A stretch of DNA of 61,819 nt from JACDAN01 sp035707105 (GTDB lineage: Bacteria > Actinomycetota > Thermoleophilia > Gaiellales > Gaiellaceae), in contig DASSUI010000067.1 of NCBI GenBank assembly GCA_035707105.1, forward strand, positions 1-61,819. The letters run 5' to 3'. Under the pieces are notes generated by a model. That model was not told the DNA's origin. It ran no database searches and saw only the letters and a program-made list of their open reading frames with translations. The position numbers and the translations under genes were made by a program. Of this stretch, positions 34,288 through 42,827 are shown one piece after another. Each line of letters starts with the position of its first letter. The first letter of the stretch is position 1.

Positions 34288-35451
34288 GTGCCCTCCCTCC
34301 GACGCCTCGGGGTGAACGCCGTCTTCCTCGAGCCGCGGATGGGCGGCGTCGAGACCTATGCCCGCCGGCTGATCCCGGCGCTGCTCGAGGAGCGCCCTGG
34401 CCTCGAGCTGACGCTGTTCGTCAACGAGGCAGGTCGACGAACGCTCGGCGAGGAGACCTGGGCGGGATCGGTCGCCTTCGTGACGCATCCGCTGCTCGGG
34501 AGAAGGGGCGTGCGGGCGCTCGGCGAGGCGCTCCTCGTCGGCTCTTTGGCCCGCCGACGCCGTTGCGAGCTGCTCCACAGCCTCGCGATGACCGCGCCGT
34601 TGCGGCCCGGGATCCCGTCCGTCGTGACCGTTCCGGACGTGACGTGGCTTCGCGTCCCCGGCTCCGTTCCGAAAGCAACTCGAGTCCTCTGGCGGACGCT
34701 GGTCATCCCGGCGGCGCGGAGAGCGCAGCGAGTCATCGCGCACTCCCACGCAGCTCGGCGCGAGATCGCCGAGGACTTCGGCATCCCGCCGGAGCGGATC
34801 GATGTCGTGGCGCACGGTCCGGGCGCCGATCCAGTCGCCGATCCCACGCCCGAGCAGCAGCTGCGCGACCGTCTCGCGCTCGGCGGCGGGCCGATCGTGC
34901 TCGCGGTCTCGGCCCTGCTCGCGCACAAGAATCTGCCGCCGCTTGTCGAAGCCATGGCGAACGTGCGTCGCGACGTCCCCGGAGCGGTGCTCGTGATTCC
35001 GGCGAACCGGACGCCGCTGGCGGCCGAGCTGCGAGAGCTCGCCGAGCGGCTCGGTCTTCGGGACGCCATGGTTCTCCCCGGCTGGGTCTCGGCCGCTGAT
35101 CTCGAGGGCCTCTACCGAGCAGCCGCGTGCTTCGCCTTTCCTTCGCTTCGCGAAGGCTTCGGCCTACCGGTGCTGGAAGCCATGCGGCGCGGCGTTCCCG
35201 TCGCGTGCTCGAACGCTTCGGCCGTTCCCGAGGTGGCAGGGGAGGCCGCGGTCCTGTTCGACCCGCGCCGGCCCGACGAGATCGCGGCCGCCCTCCTGCG
35301 CCTGCTCTCCGATCGAGACCTCGCCGAGGATCTGGGCGCACGCGGGCAGGCGCGCGCTCGGCTGTTCAGCTGGCGGCGCGCCGCCGATGAGACGCTCGCG
35401 GCCTACGAGCGGGCGCTGACGACCGTTCGCCAGCCCCAGAGCACGCCCTGA
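34288..35451 (+). CDS. family 4 glycosyltransferase (mannosyltransferase-like paralogue)
   Basis: A 387-residue GT-B enzyme: LGVNAVFLEPRMGGVETYAR, VVTVPDVTWLRVP, VLAVSALLAHKNLPPLVEAM, EGFGLPVLEAMRRGVPVACS and ARLFSWRRAADETLA follow in the same order as in 27754 and 30746. The GTG start is supported by the TACACT hexamer 8 bases upstream. It is transcribed alone and its 3' end overlaps the convergent FkbM gene by 49 bases. Confidence 0.87.
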   Translation: MPSLRRLGVNAVFLEPRMGGVETYARRLIPALLEERPGLELTLFVNEAGRRTLGEETWAGSVAFVTHPLLGRRGVRALGEALLVGSLARRRRCELLHSLAMTAPLRPGIPSVVTVPDVTWLRVPGSVPKATRVLWRTLVIPAARRAQRVIAHSHAARREIAEDFGIPPERIDVVAHGPGADPVADPTPEQQLRDRLALGGGPIVLAVSALLAHKNLPPLVEAMANVRRDVPGAVLVIPANRTPLAAELRELAERLGLRDAMVLPGWVSAADLEGLYRAAACFAFPSLREGFGLPVLEAMRRGVPVACSNASAVPEVAGEAAVLFDPRRPDEIAAALLRLLSDRDLAEDLGARGQARARLFSWRRAADETLAAYERALTTVRQPQSTP

Positions 35452-36257
35452 CCGGGCGCGAACTCTTGGCCGACCTCCGCCTCGTACCCGGCCTCGCGAA
35501 CCGCCTCGAGCGCCGCTGACCGCGGGTCCGGGCCCGGGGCCTGATCGGCGTGGTACTCGAGCACGACCACCGGAACATCGACCTCCCGAAGCCGCGGGTC
35601 GGCGAGGATCGCCCATTCGCCGCCCTCGATATCGATCTTCGCCAGATCGACGCCGCCGAAATACGGGAAGACGTCCACGGCGTCAACCTCCAGGCCGCCG
35701 GCGTCCGGCTCGAGGCGCGAACGCGAGAACTCGCCGGAGAGAAACGTGGCGCGGCCGTCTGCGGCCGTCGCCGCCGCCTCGATCAGCTGCCAACGGTCCC
35801 CGGCCCCGTTCGCATCGATGCACAGGCGGGCCACCTCCGCGTTCGCCGGATCGGGCTCGAACGCGATTATCTCCGCCCCCGGAAAACGATCGAGCGCCCA
35901 GACGCCGAAGAGCCCGATATTCGCACCGAGGTCCAGGAGCCGCGGCGGCCGGGTGAGCCCATCGAGGAAGCGGGCGACCCGGTCGGGAAGCTCGTAGTGT
36001 CCGGAGTGGAAGACCTCCTGAAGGACGAGCGGGTCGGCGGTGTTGTGGCGGATCCAGACCGGACGGCCAGACTGGCGGAGCCGGTAGCGGGCGAGACGGC
36101 CGCTGGCCGAGAGCTCGCGCCCGACGAAGCGGAGCGGGTGTCGCACCGTGGAGGCCTGGATGAGGACCGTCACCACCCGATCAACCCGCGGTCGCCGCAG
36201 GACGGACTGCGCAGGCGGGGTGCGGGCGACACGCCGGACGAGACGGCCGGCGGTCAC
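35403..36257 (-). CDS. FkbM-family methyltransferase
   Basis: A 284-residue methyltransferase. LLDLGANIGLFGVWAL is motif I, IIAFEPDPANAEVAR the SAM ribose site, and VDLAKIDIEGGEWAIL the FkbM-specific KIDIEGxE strand. FkbM enzymes O-methylate sugars or polyketides; in this setting a glycan sugar is likely. GTG 36257 overlaps the stop of the upstream GT2 (GTGA). Its final 49 bases are antisense to the end of the GT4 at 34288. Confidence 0.88.
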   Translation of the reverse strand: MTAGRLVRRVARTPPAQSVLRRPRVDRVVTVLIQASTVRHPLRFVGRELSASGRLARYRLRQSGRPVWIRHNTADPLVLQEVFHSGHYELPDRVARFLDGLTRPPRLLDLGANIGLFGVWALDRFPGAEIIAFEPDPANAEVARLCIDANGAGDRWQLIEAAATAADGRATFLSGEFSRSRLEPDAGGLEVDAVDVFPYFGGVDLAKIDIEGGEWAILADPRLREVDVPVVVLEYHADQAPGPDPRSAALEAVREAGYEAEVGQEFAPGQGVLWGWRTVVSARS

Positions 36258-37150
36258 CGGAGGAGACCGATCGCGCTCCGCGCGACCGCTCGGTACGCGT
36301 CCGCCTGAGCGGGGTCGCGATGCGACGTCAGGATGCGGACGCCTGCCACGGCTCCGAACAGGAGGCCGAGACCCATGCGGCGCGCACGTCCGAAGTGCTT
36401 GTCGCCGTAAGCGAGCGCTCCACGGTAGTGGCGCGCCACGAGCTCGGCCCGCGAAAGGCGCCGCGCGCTGTGGCCGCCAACATGGGCGAACGGCGCGGTC
36501 GGCACGTAGAGGACGCGGCCGCGTTCCGCCAGGCGTCGCTCGAGGTCGACGTCTTCGAACCAGAACTCGAACCGCTCGTCCCAGCCGCCGACGGCCTCGA
36601 AGTCCGCCCTGCGTACGAGGAGACACGCTCCGGGTGCGTAGTCAACGGGCACCGTTGTCTTCTCGTCCAGCGGGCGGCGCCGATGCCGGCCGGTGATCGG
36701 ATTGCGCGGCCAGAGGCGCTCGAGTCCCGCGAACATGGCGACGAACGAGCTGAGCGTAGGAAACCGGCGGGGCTGGTATTCGATCTGCGTCGAGCCGTCC
36801 TGCGGATCGACGAGACGCCCGGCTGCCGCGGCTGCGCCCCGGTCGGCGGTCAGGGCGCCCGCGAGTGCGCCGATCGCCTCCTCGGTCGCGAGGACGTCGT
36901 CGTTCAAGAACAGGATCAGCTCGGCGGCGCCGGCCTCGCCGCCGCGGTTGTAGGCGTACGAGAGACCCTCGGGTCGCCCAACCGAGACGACGCGGACCTC
37001 CGGCCGAGCCATCCGCAGTGCCTCGGCGGTCCCGTCGACCGAGCCGTTGTCGACGACGATCACACGATCGAGCAGCGGGGACCGAAGCTGCTCGACGCAT
37101 TCGAGCACCAGCTCGCGCGAGTCTCGAGTCGCGACAACCGCGTCGATCAC
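36254..37150 (-). CDS. family 2 glycosyltransferase (rhamnosyltransferase-like)
   Basis: A 298-residue GT-A enzyme: IDAVVATRDSRELVLECV, VIVVDNGSVDGTAEAL, LILFLNDDVLATEEAIG with the NDD metal site, APGACLLVRRADFEAVGGWD, and FWFEDVDLERRLAERG with the ED(V)D catalytic region of WbbL-like rhamnosyltransferases. GTG 37150 is preceded at 6 bases by TATGAG with a TG two bases earlier, an extended -10-like arrangement. It heads a two-gene operon with the FkbM methyltransferase. Confidence 0.87.
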   Translation of the reverse strand: MIDAVVATRDSRELVLECVEQLRSPLLDRVIVVDNGSVDGTAEALRMARPEVRVVSVGRPEGLSYAYNRGGEAGAAELILFLNDDVLATEEAIGALAGALTADRGAAAAAGRLVDPQDGSTQIEYQPRRFPTLSSFVAMFAGLERLWPRNPITGRHRRRPLDEKTTVPVDYAPGACLLVRRADFEAVGGWDERFEFWFEDVDLERRLAERGRVLYVPTAPFAHVGGHSARRLSRAELVARHYRGALAYGDKHFGRARRMGLGLLFGAVAGVRILTSHRDPAQADAYRAVARSAIGLLR

Positions 37151-37160
37151 GACGGTCTCA

Positions 37161-37166
37161 TACCAT
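37161..37166 (+). promoter_or_regulatory. putative -10 element TACCAT of the 37175 gene
   Basis: TACCAT lies 8 bases before GTG 37175. It overlaps the minus-strand TGGTATGAG (66-57 of the same block) of the divergent GT2, so the two promoters occupy the same 10 bases. Confidence 0.5.
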
Positions 37167-37174
37167 CGGCGGCC

Positions 37175-37879
37175 GTGGGCCGCCTGGACGCCAACTTGCG
37201 CTCGGGGCCGCAGATGCTCCAGTACGAGGCGCTCGCGCGCCGCCTGGCCGAGCGCGAGCCCGGTCGCCTGCTCGATTGGGGCTGTGGCTTCGGCCAGGTG
37301 ACCGCTCTTCTTCGCGCCTGCGGTGTCGAGGCAGTGGCGTTCGACTACCGCGAGGGGATTCCGGCGCCGACCATCGAGCCGCTGGAGCGCTATCCGGAGA
37401 TCGACGCCCATCTGAGCCCCAACCCGGTCGAGCTTCCGTTCGAGGACGGCAACTTCGACACGGTGCTCTCATGCGGCGTCCTCGAGCACGTTCAGGACCC
37501 GGACGCCAGCCTGGACGAGATCGGGCGGGTGCTGCGGCCCGGCGGGACGTTCTACGTCACGAACCTGCCGAACCGCTACTCGTACACGGAGCGAATCGCG
37601 CGCCTGCTCGGGCTCTACTACCACGGTCAGCTTCCCGCCGACCGCGTCTACACGAAGCGGACGGTTCGCGAGCTGCTCGAGCGCCACGGGTTCCGGGTCG
37701 AGGAGCTCCGCCTGGTGCACATGTTGCCGCTTACGCTCGGTGGCCCGGCACGAGTGATCTGGACGGCGAGCCGCGCGCTCGAGCGCATTCCGGTCCTCAA
37801 CGCCGTGGCGACGAGCCTCGAGCTGTCGGCGACCGCCGGCGGCGATAGAGATAGTCGAACGGCGACAGCTGCTCTGTGA
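37175..37879 (+). CDS. class I SAM-dependent methyltransferase
   Basis: A 234-residue methyltransferase: RLLDWGCGFGQVTALL is motif I, AVAFDYREG holds the acidic residue, VLSCGVLEHVQDPDAS and VLRPGGTFYVTNLPN follow as in Methyltransf_11 enzymes, including UbiG-like members. GTG 37175 is 8 bases behind TACCAT. Its last 83 bases overlap, tail to tail, the FkbM gene ending at 37797, so the C-terminal 27 residues are encoded opposite another gene. Confidence 0.85.
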   Translation: MGRLDANLRSGPQMLQYEALARRLAEREPGRLLDWGCGFGQVTALLRACGVEAVAFDYREGIPAPTIEPLERYPEIDAHLSPNPVELPFEDGNFDTVLSCGVLEHVQDPDASLDEIGRVLRPGGTFYVTNLPNRYSYTERIARLLGLYYHGQLPADRVYTKRTVRELLERHGFRVEELRLVHMLPLTLGGPARVIWTASRALERIPVLNAVATSLELSATAGGDRDSRTATAAL

Positions 37880-38534
37880 ACTCGTAGCCGCCGGCGATGA
37901 GCTCCTCGATGCGCGATCGCGTCCGGTCGGCATCAAGCATCTCGACGAGCAGAAAGCGAGGGGCATGGCGTTGTAGGTCGAGACCGGCCAGCGCCTCGGC
38001 CTCGTATCCCTCAACGTCCAGCACGACGAGGTCGATCTCGGGCGTGCTTTCCTCGTCGAGCAGGGAGCTGAGCGTACGCCCCTCCACTTCGATGTCGTAC
38101 GTCGGATCGCGGCCGCCCCGGGTTCCCCCCTCAGCGTGGGCCCGATCCGCTTCGGCCGAGCCCTGGGCTCCGTGCACGACCGACATGAGGCCGCCGACCG
38201 TGATGCGAACCGGTTCTCCGTCGGCCTCCGGTCGGACGAGTGCGGAATTGACGACTCGTGAGGCTGGACGCTCGCTGACGCAAGCGTGGTACAGCGCCGG
38301 CACCGGCTCGACGAGGAGACCGGTCCAGCCCTTGATGCGCTCGAAGTAATAGGTATTGCTCTGGAGGTATCCGTCGTAGGCACCGGCTTCGACGAAGTAC
38401 CCGTCGCGCTCCGGGAGGTAGCGTTCCAGTTTCCGATCGAGCTCGAAGAGCGCCGGCCGCGAATACCGCGCCGAGCCGAGCCGCTCGAAGAGCCGCCTGC
38501 GTGCGCGCGAGGCGGCCCGAAAGAACGGCTCCAT
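37797..38534 (-). CDS. FkbM-family methyltransferase
   Basis: A 245-residue methyltransferase: GYFVEAGAYDGYLQSNTYY is the FkbM form of motif I, GLLVEPVPALYHA holds the ribose-binding acid, and LVVLDVEGYEAEALAGLD is the KIDVEGxE-type strand. It is closer to the TIGR01444-like type with a longer N-terminal helix than the FkbM at 35403. ATG 38534 is the first usable start in the frame. It follows the GDP-mannose dehydratase gene by 53 bases and could share its transcript. Confidence 0.85.
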   Translation of the reverse strand: MEPFFRAASRARRRLFERLGSARYSRPALFELDRKLERYLPERDGYFVEAGAYDGYLQSNTYYFERIKGWTGLLVEPVPALYHACVSERPASRVVNSALVRPEADGEPVRITVGGLMSVVHGAQGSAEADRAHAEGGTRGGRDPTYDIEVEGRTLSSLLDEESTPEIDLVVLDVEGYEAEALAGLDLQRHAPRFLLVEMLDADRTRSRIEELIAGGYEFTEQLSPFDYLYRRRRSPTARGSSPRR

Positions 38535-38587
38535 AGTCGGATGTTCGAGAACCGCACGGATAGGCGCCGGAAGGGCGATGATCCGCT

Positions 38588-39577
38588 CTACGTGACGACG
38601 CGCGGCGCTGCGACGGGCGCGAGTCGCTCGAGATCTGCGTCCACCATCATCTCCACCAGGTCGCCGAACGAGTGGCGCGGCTCCCAGCCCAGGTCGCGCT
38701 TCGCCTTCGACGGGTCGCCGACCAACTGGTCGACCTCGGCCGGCCGGAGGAACTCCGGGTCGGTCTTCACGTACTGCTCCCAGTCGAGCCCGACGCGGCC
38801 GAAGGCGATCTCGGCGAACTCGCGCACCGAGTGGGTCTCGCCCATCGCGACGACGTAGTCGTCCGGCTCGTCCTGCTGGAGCATCCGCCACATCGCGTCG
38901 ACGTAGTCGCCGGCGAAACCCCAGTCTCGCTCGGCGTCCAGGTTCCCTAGGCTCAGCTCGTCGGCCAGGCCGAGCTTGATGCGCGCCACGCCGTCGCTGA
39001 TCTTGCGAGTGACGAACTCGAGGCCGCGCCGCGGCGACTCGTGGTTGAACAGCATTCCGGAAACCGCGAAGAGGCCGTACGACTCGCGGTAGTTGACGGT
39101 GATGTAGTGGCCGTACGCCTTCGCGACGCCGTACGGCGAGCGCGGATGGAACGGGGTCTGCTCGCTCTGCGGGACCTCGCGCACCTTGCCGAACATCTCG
39201 GACGAGGACGCCTGGTAGAACCGGATCTCCGGATCGACCGTCCTGATCGCCTCCAGCATGCGTGTCACGCCGACGGCCGTGAACTCGGCCGTAAGCACCG
39301 GCTGGTTCCACGACGTCGGCACGAAGCTCTGCGCCGCCAGGTTGTAGACCTCCGCGGGCTCGGCCGTCCGCAGCGCGGAGACGAGCGAGTGCGGGTCGAG
39401 CAGGTCGCCCTGGATGAGCGTGATCCGGTCGGCGAGATGGCCGATGCGCTCGACGTTCTCGGTCGACGCGCGCCGCGTCATCCCGAACACCTCGTAGCCC
39501 TTCTCCAGCAGCAACTCGGCCAGGTACGAGCCGTCCTGCCCCGTGATGCCGGTGATCAGCGCCTTTCGCTCCGCCAT
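38588..39577 (-). CDS. gmd: GDP-mannose 4,6-dehydratase
   Basis: A 329-residue SDR that converts GDP-D-mannose to GDP-4-keto-6-deoxy-D-mannose. Signatures: ALITGITGQDGSYLAELLL (6-24), RRAS after strand two (35-38) with the arginines that hold the NADPH 2'-phosphate, SSSEMFG (124-130) with Ser and Glu127, YGVAK (149-153) with catalytic Tyr149 and Lys153, and NHESPRRG. ATG 39577 lies 8 bases behind TAGGGT. Product use is not fixed by the window; the adjacent paralogue and the RmlC-like epimerase suggest further remodelling. Confidence 0.93.
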   Translation of the reverse strand: MAERKALITGITGQDGSYLAELLLEKGYEVFGMTRRASTENVERIGHLADRITLIQGDLLDPHSLVSALRTAEPAEVYNLAAQSFVPTSWNQPVLTAEFTAVGVTRMLEAIRTVDPEIRFYQASSSEMFGKVREVPQSEQTPFHPRSPYGVAKAYGHYITVNYRESYGLFAVSGMLFNHESPRRGLEFVTRKISDGVARIKLGLADELSLGNLDAERDWGFAGDYVDAMWRMLQQDEPDDYVVAMGETHSVREFAEIAFGRVGLDWEQYVKTDPEFLRPAEVDQLVGDPSKAKRDLGWEPRHSFGDLVEMMVDADLERLAPVAAPRVVT

Positions 39578-39585
39578 CGCGCGCC

Positions 39586-39591
39586 ACCCTA
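39586..39591 (-). promoter_or_regulatory. putative -10 element TAGGGT of gmd
   Basis: Minus-strand TAGGGT, within ATATAGGGT, ends 8 bases before ATG 39577. No Shine-Dalgarno site precedes the ATG, so a leaderless message is likely. Confidence 0.5.
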
Positions 39592-39684
39592 TATGAGAGT
39601 CGAAACCAGCCTGTTGACGCCGGTTCCGGCGGTCGTGGGCGGCTCGGAGCCCTCTAGACGCGACGGCGCGGACGCACCACCGGT

Positions 39685-40665
<981 letters not shown>

Positions 40666-40673
40666 CGGGGCGC

Positions 40674-40679
40674 ACCTTA
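40674..40679 (-). promoter_or_regulatory. putative -10 element TAAGGT of the GMD-like paralogue
   Basis: Minus-strand TAAGGT ends 8 bases before ATG 40665, the same spacing as the TAGGGT in front of gmd. Confidence 0.5.
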
Positions 40680-40705
40680 GAGGCTCGTAGTGAGACGGAT
40701 CCGCC

Positions 40706-40732
40706 TTGGACGACTCGCGACCTGAGTAGCAT
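40706..40732 (+). promoter_or_regulatory. putative promoter (TTGGAC ... TAGCAT) of the RmlC-like gene
   Basis: TAGCAT (40727-40732) ends 6 bases before GTG 40739. TTGGAC (40706-40711) is a possible -35 with a 15-base spacer, slightly short. It lies between the divergent GMD-like paralogue and the RmlC-like gene. Confidence 0.45.
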
Positions 40733-40738
40733 CCCGCC

Positions 40739-41200
40739 GTGATCGACCAGATCCAGGTCATCCCGCTGCGCCGCTTCGAGGACGAGCGCGGCTGGTTCAT
40801 CGAGCTCCACCGCCGCTCCAGGGTTCCCGAGCCGATGGTGCAGACGAACCTCTCGTTCTCGCGCCGGGGTGTTATCCGGGGGCTCCACTATCACGAACGG
40901 GGACAGTCCGATCTCTTCGTCTGCCTCCAGGGAACCGCGCGTGTCGTCGCCCTCGACCGCGAGACGGGCGAGGTCTTCACGCTCGACATCGGGGACGACA
41001 ACCCGGTCGCGGTCTTCGTGCCCGGCCGCCTCGCCCACGGCTTCGAGGCGCTCACGGACGTGCTCTTCTGTTACCACGTCACGCAGGAGTACGACCCGAC
41101 CGATCCGGACGAGCACGAGATCCCGTGGAACGATCCTCGCGTAGTGGACGTCTGGGAGACCCGGGCGCCGATCCTGTCGGATCGTGACGCGGCGTCCTAG
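40739..41200 (+). CDS. RmlC-type nucleotide-sugar 3,5-epimerase (dTDP-4-dehydrorhamnose 3,5-epimerase family)
   Basis: A 153-residue cupin. QTNLSFSRRGVIRGLHYHE carries the catalytic His50 of the RGLH motif; VFVPGRLAHGF (92-102), the Tyr-containing LFCYHVTQEYDP (109-120), IPWNDP and LSDRD at the C-terminus match RmlC in order. It is about 30 residues shorter than typical RmlC. No RmlA, RmlB or RmlD is in the window, and it is divergent from two GMD-type genes. A GDP-linked 4-keto sugar is therefore a plausible substrate, as for RmlC-like epimerases of Campylobacter heptose modification. GTG 40739 is 6 bases behind TAGCAT. Confidence 0.85.
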   Translation: MIDQIQVIPLRRFEDERGWFIELHRRSRVPEPMVQTNLSFSRRGVIRGLHYHERGQSDLFVCLQGTARVVALDRETGEVFTLDIGDDNPVAVFVPGRLAHGFEALTDVLFCYHVTQEYDPTDPDEHEIPWNDPRVVDVWETRAPILSDRDAAS

Positions 41201-41291
41201 CCGTTCGCGCCGCCGTTCGTCACCGTCATCGTCCCGGCCTGCACCGCGCCGTCGATGTCGAGACTGACGACTAGGCGGCCGAGCGTTGGAG

Positions 41292-42779
41292 CTAGTACGC
41301 GCCCTTCCCGGCCACGACCGCCGGAATCGTCCGTAGGAGGATCGAGATGTCGAGCCAGATCGACCAGTTCTCCAGGTAGTAGAAGTCGAGCCGGACGAGA
41401 TCGTCGAACTCGAGGTCGGAGCGACCGGCGATCTGCCAGAGCCCCGTCATGCCGGGGAGGACGCGGTAGCGCTTCCGGTGCCAGTCCTCGAGCAGCCGGT
41501 AGTCCCGGATCGGGAGCGGGCGGGGCCCGACGAGACTCATCTCGCCGCGGAGGACGTTCAGCACCTGCGGCACCTCGTCGATCGAGAGCCGCCGGAGGAC
41601 GGCGCCGACGCTGGTCACGCGCGGGTCGTCGCGGAGCTTGAAGAGCGCGCCCTTGGCCTCGTTCTCGGCCTCGAGCTCCGCCTGCATCGCCTCCGCGCCC
41701 TGTCGCATCGTCCGGAACTTCAGCATCCGGAACTCCCGCTCGTTCAGGCCGATCCGGCGGTCGCGGTAGAGGACGGGGCCCTTCGAGGACAGCTTGATCG
41801 CGGCCGCGATCGCGAGCCAGAGGGGCAGCCCGACGAGGACGATCAGGCCGCTGACGACCACGTCGAACGTCCGCTTGACGAGCCAGTCGGTCCCGACGAA
41901 GGCCGGCGGGCGCAGCTCGAAGAGCGGGACGCCCTGGCCGGCGATGTAGTCGGCGCGCTGGGTCAGGAGCTCGGTCGTCGTCGGTGCGAGCCTGATCCGA
42001 ACGCCGCGCCGGTGAGCGAGGTCGACGAGCTCGAGCAGCTCCCGGTCGTCGAAGTCCGCCTCGGCCACGATCAGCTCGTCGAGCTCGTTTTCGGCGACGA
42101 CGCGGGGGATCTCGGAGAGGTGGCCGAGGAAGCGCATGGGCATCCCGTCGCTCGACGGGCCGACCGCGCCGAGGAACTCGTACCGGATGCCGCTGCGGCC
42201 CTCGCCGAGGATCCGGCGCAGGTGGTCGACCCGCCCCGGGTCGCCCACGAGCACGGCCCGCCGCCGGACGCCGAGGCTCCGGAGGAGGTCCTCCGTGACC
42301 ACCTCGTAGCTCGCGCGCAGGAGCCCCACGAAGACCGCCGTGAGCACGACGGCGGTCGGCGCGAGCCCGTACGTCCCGAACTCCCGGTTCGTGCCGACGC
42401 CGTAGGCCACGCCGACCAGACCCACGAGGATCAGCGAACCGATGATCTTCCCTCCGCCTCCCCGCCGCTCGCGCTCGGCGTACAGGCCGGCCCGCCAGAA
42501 CACGAGCAGCATGACCAGTGCGAGGAACGGCAGCCACTCCGACTCGGCCCGCCAGAGCGCGCCCCACAGGATCTCGTCGCCGTAGTAGACCGCGCGGAGG
42601 ACGAATGCACCGTAGAGGCCGAGCGTGAGCCCGACCAGGTCGAGCGCGATCAGCGAGACGATGCTCAGCGCACGGCGGACGAACGCCGTGACCGGGCTGC
42701 CGAGGACGAGCGGGCGCGCCGAGCGAATGTCGCCGACGGAGGGCGGCGTGGCGTCCCTCGGCGCATCCTTTGTAGCCAC
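41292..42779 (-). CDS. WbaP/GumD-type polyprenyl glycosylphosphotransferase (initiating sugar transferase)
   Basis: A 495-residue membrane protein that would transfer a sugar-1-phosphate to undecaprenyl phosphate. Four or five N-terminal helices (from about 35) are followed by a CoA-binding-like fold with RAVLVGDPGRVDHLRRIL, and a C-terminal catalytic domain: VKRTFDVVVSG, the KFRTM motif, RRLSIDEVPQVLNVLRGEMS with the catalytic DE pair, LVGPRP, and LPGMTGLWQIAGRSDL. GTG 42779 is preferred because TAGACT lies 10 bases upstream. The start region lies within an 11-bp inverted repeat. It follows the glycosidase gene by 48 bases. Confidence 0.93.
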   Translation of the reverse strand: MATKDAPRDATPPSVGDIRSARPLVLGSPVTAFVRRALSIVSLIALDLVGLTLGLYGAFVLRAVYYGDEILWGALWRAESEWLPFLALVMLLVFWRAGLYAERERRGGGGKIIGSLILVGLVGVAYGVGTNREFGTYGLAPTAVVLTAVFVGLLRASYEVVTEDLLRSLGVRRRAVLVGDPGRVDHLRRILGEGRSGIRYEFLGAVGPSSDGMPMRFLGHLSEIPRVVAENELDELIVAEADFDDRELLELVDLAHRRGVRIRLAPTTTELLTQRADYIAGQGVPLFELRPPAFVGTDWLVKRTFDVVVSGLIVLVGLPLWLAIAAAIKLSSKGPVLYRDRRIGLNEREFRMLKFRTMRQGAEAMQAELEAENEAKGALFKLRDDPRVTSVGAVLRRLSIDEVPQVLNVLRGEMSLVGPRPLPIRDYRLLEDWHRKRYRVLPGMTGLWQIAGRSDLEFDDLVRLDFYYLENWSIWLDISILLRTIPAVVAGKGAY

Positions 42780-42813
42780 GGAGCGACGAAGTCTATGTTC
42801 GCCGCTCCGTGGC
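42775..42813. repeat. 11-bp perfect inverted repeat bracketing the -10 and start of the sugar transferase gene
   Basis: GCCACGGAGCG (42775-42785) and CGCTCCGTGGC (42803-42813) are separated by 17 bases that contain the minus-strand -10 TAGACT (42795-42790). The inner arm includes the GTG start. It could be an operator, an attenuator hairpin or a terminator for the upstream glycosidase gene. Confidence 0.6.
42790..42795 (-). promoter_or_regulatory. putative -10 element TAGACT of the WbaP-type gene
   Basis: Minus-strand TAGACT ends 10 bases before GTG 42779. It is centred in the loop of the inverted repeat 42775-42813. Confidence 0.45.
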
Positions 42814-42827
42814 AAAGGGCTCAGGCG

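Noticed and set aside
41197..41291. A minus-strand peptide ending SLDIDGAVQAGTMTVTNGGANG in the gap between the RmlC-like and WbaP-type genes.
   Set aside because: It looks protein-like for 25 residues, but its frame upstream is a non-coding shadow of the sugar transferase and no start is near. Perhaps a remnant; not supportable.
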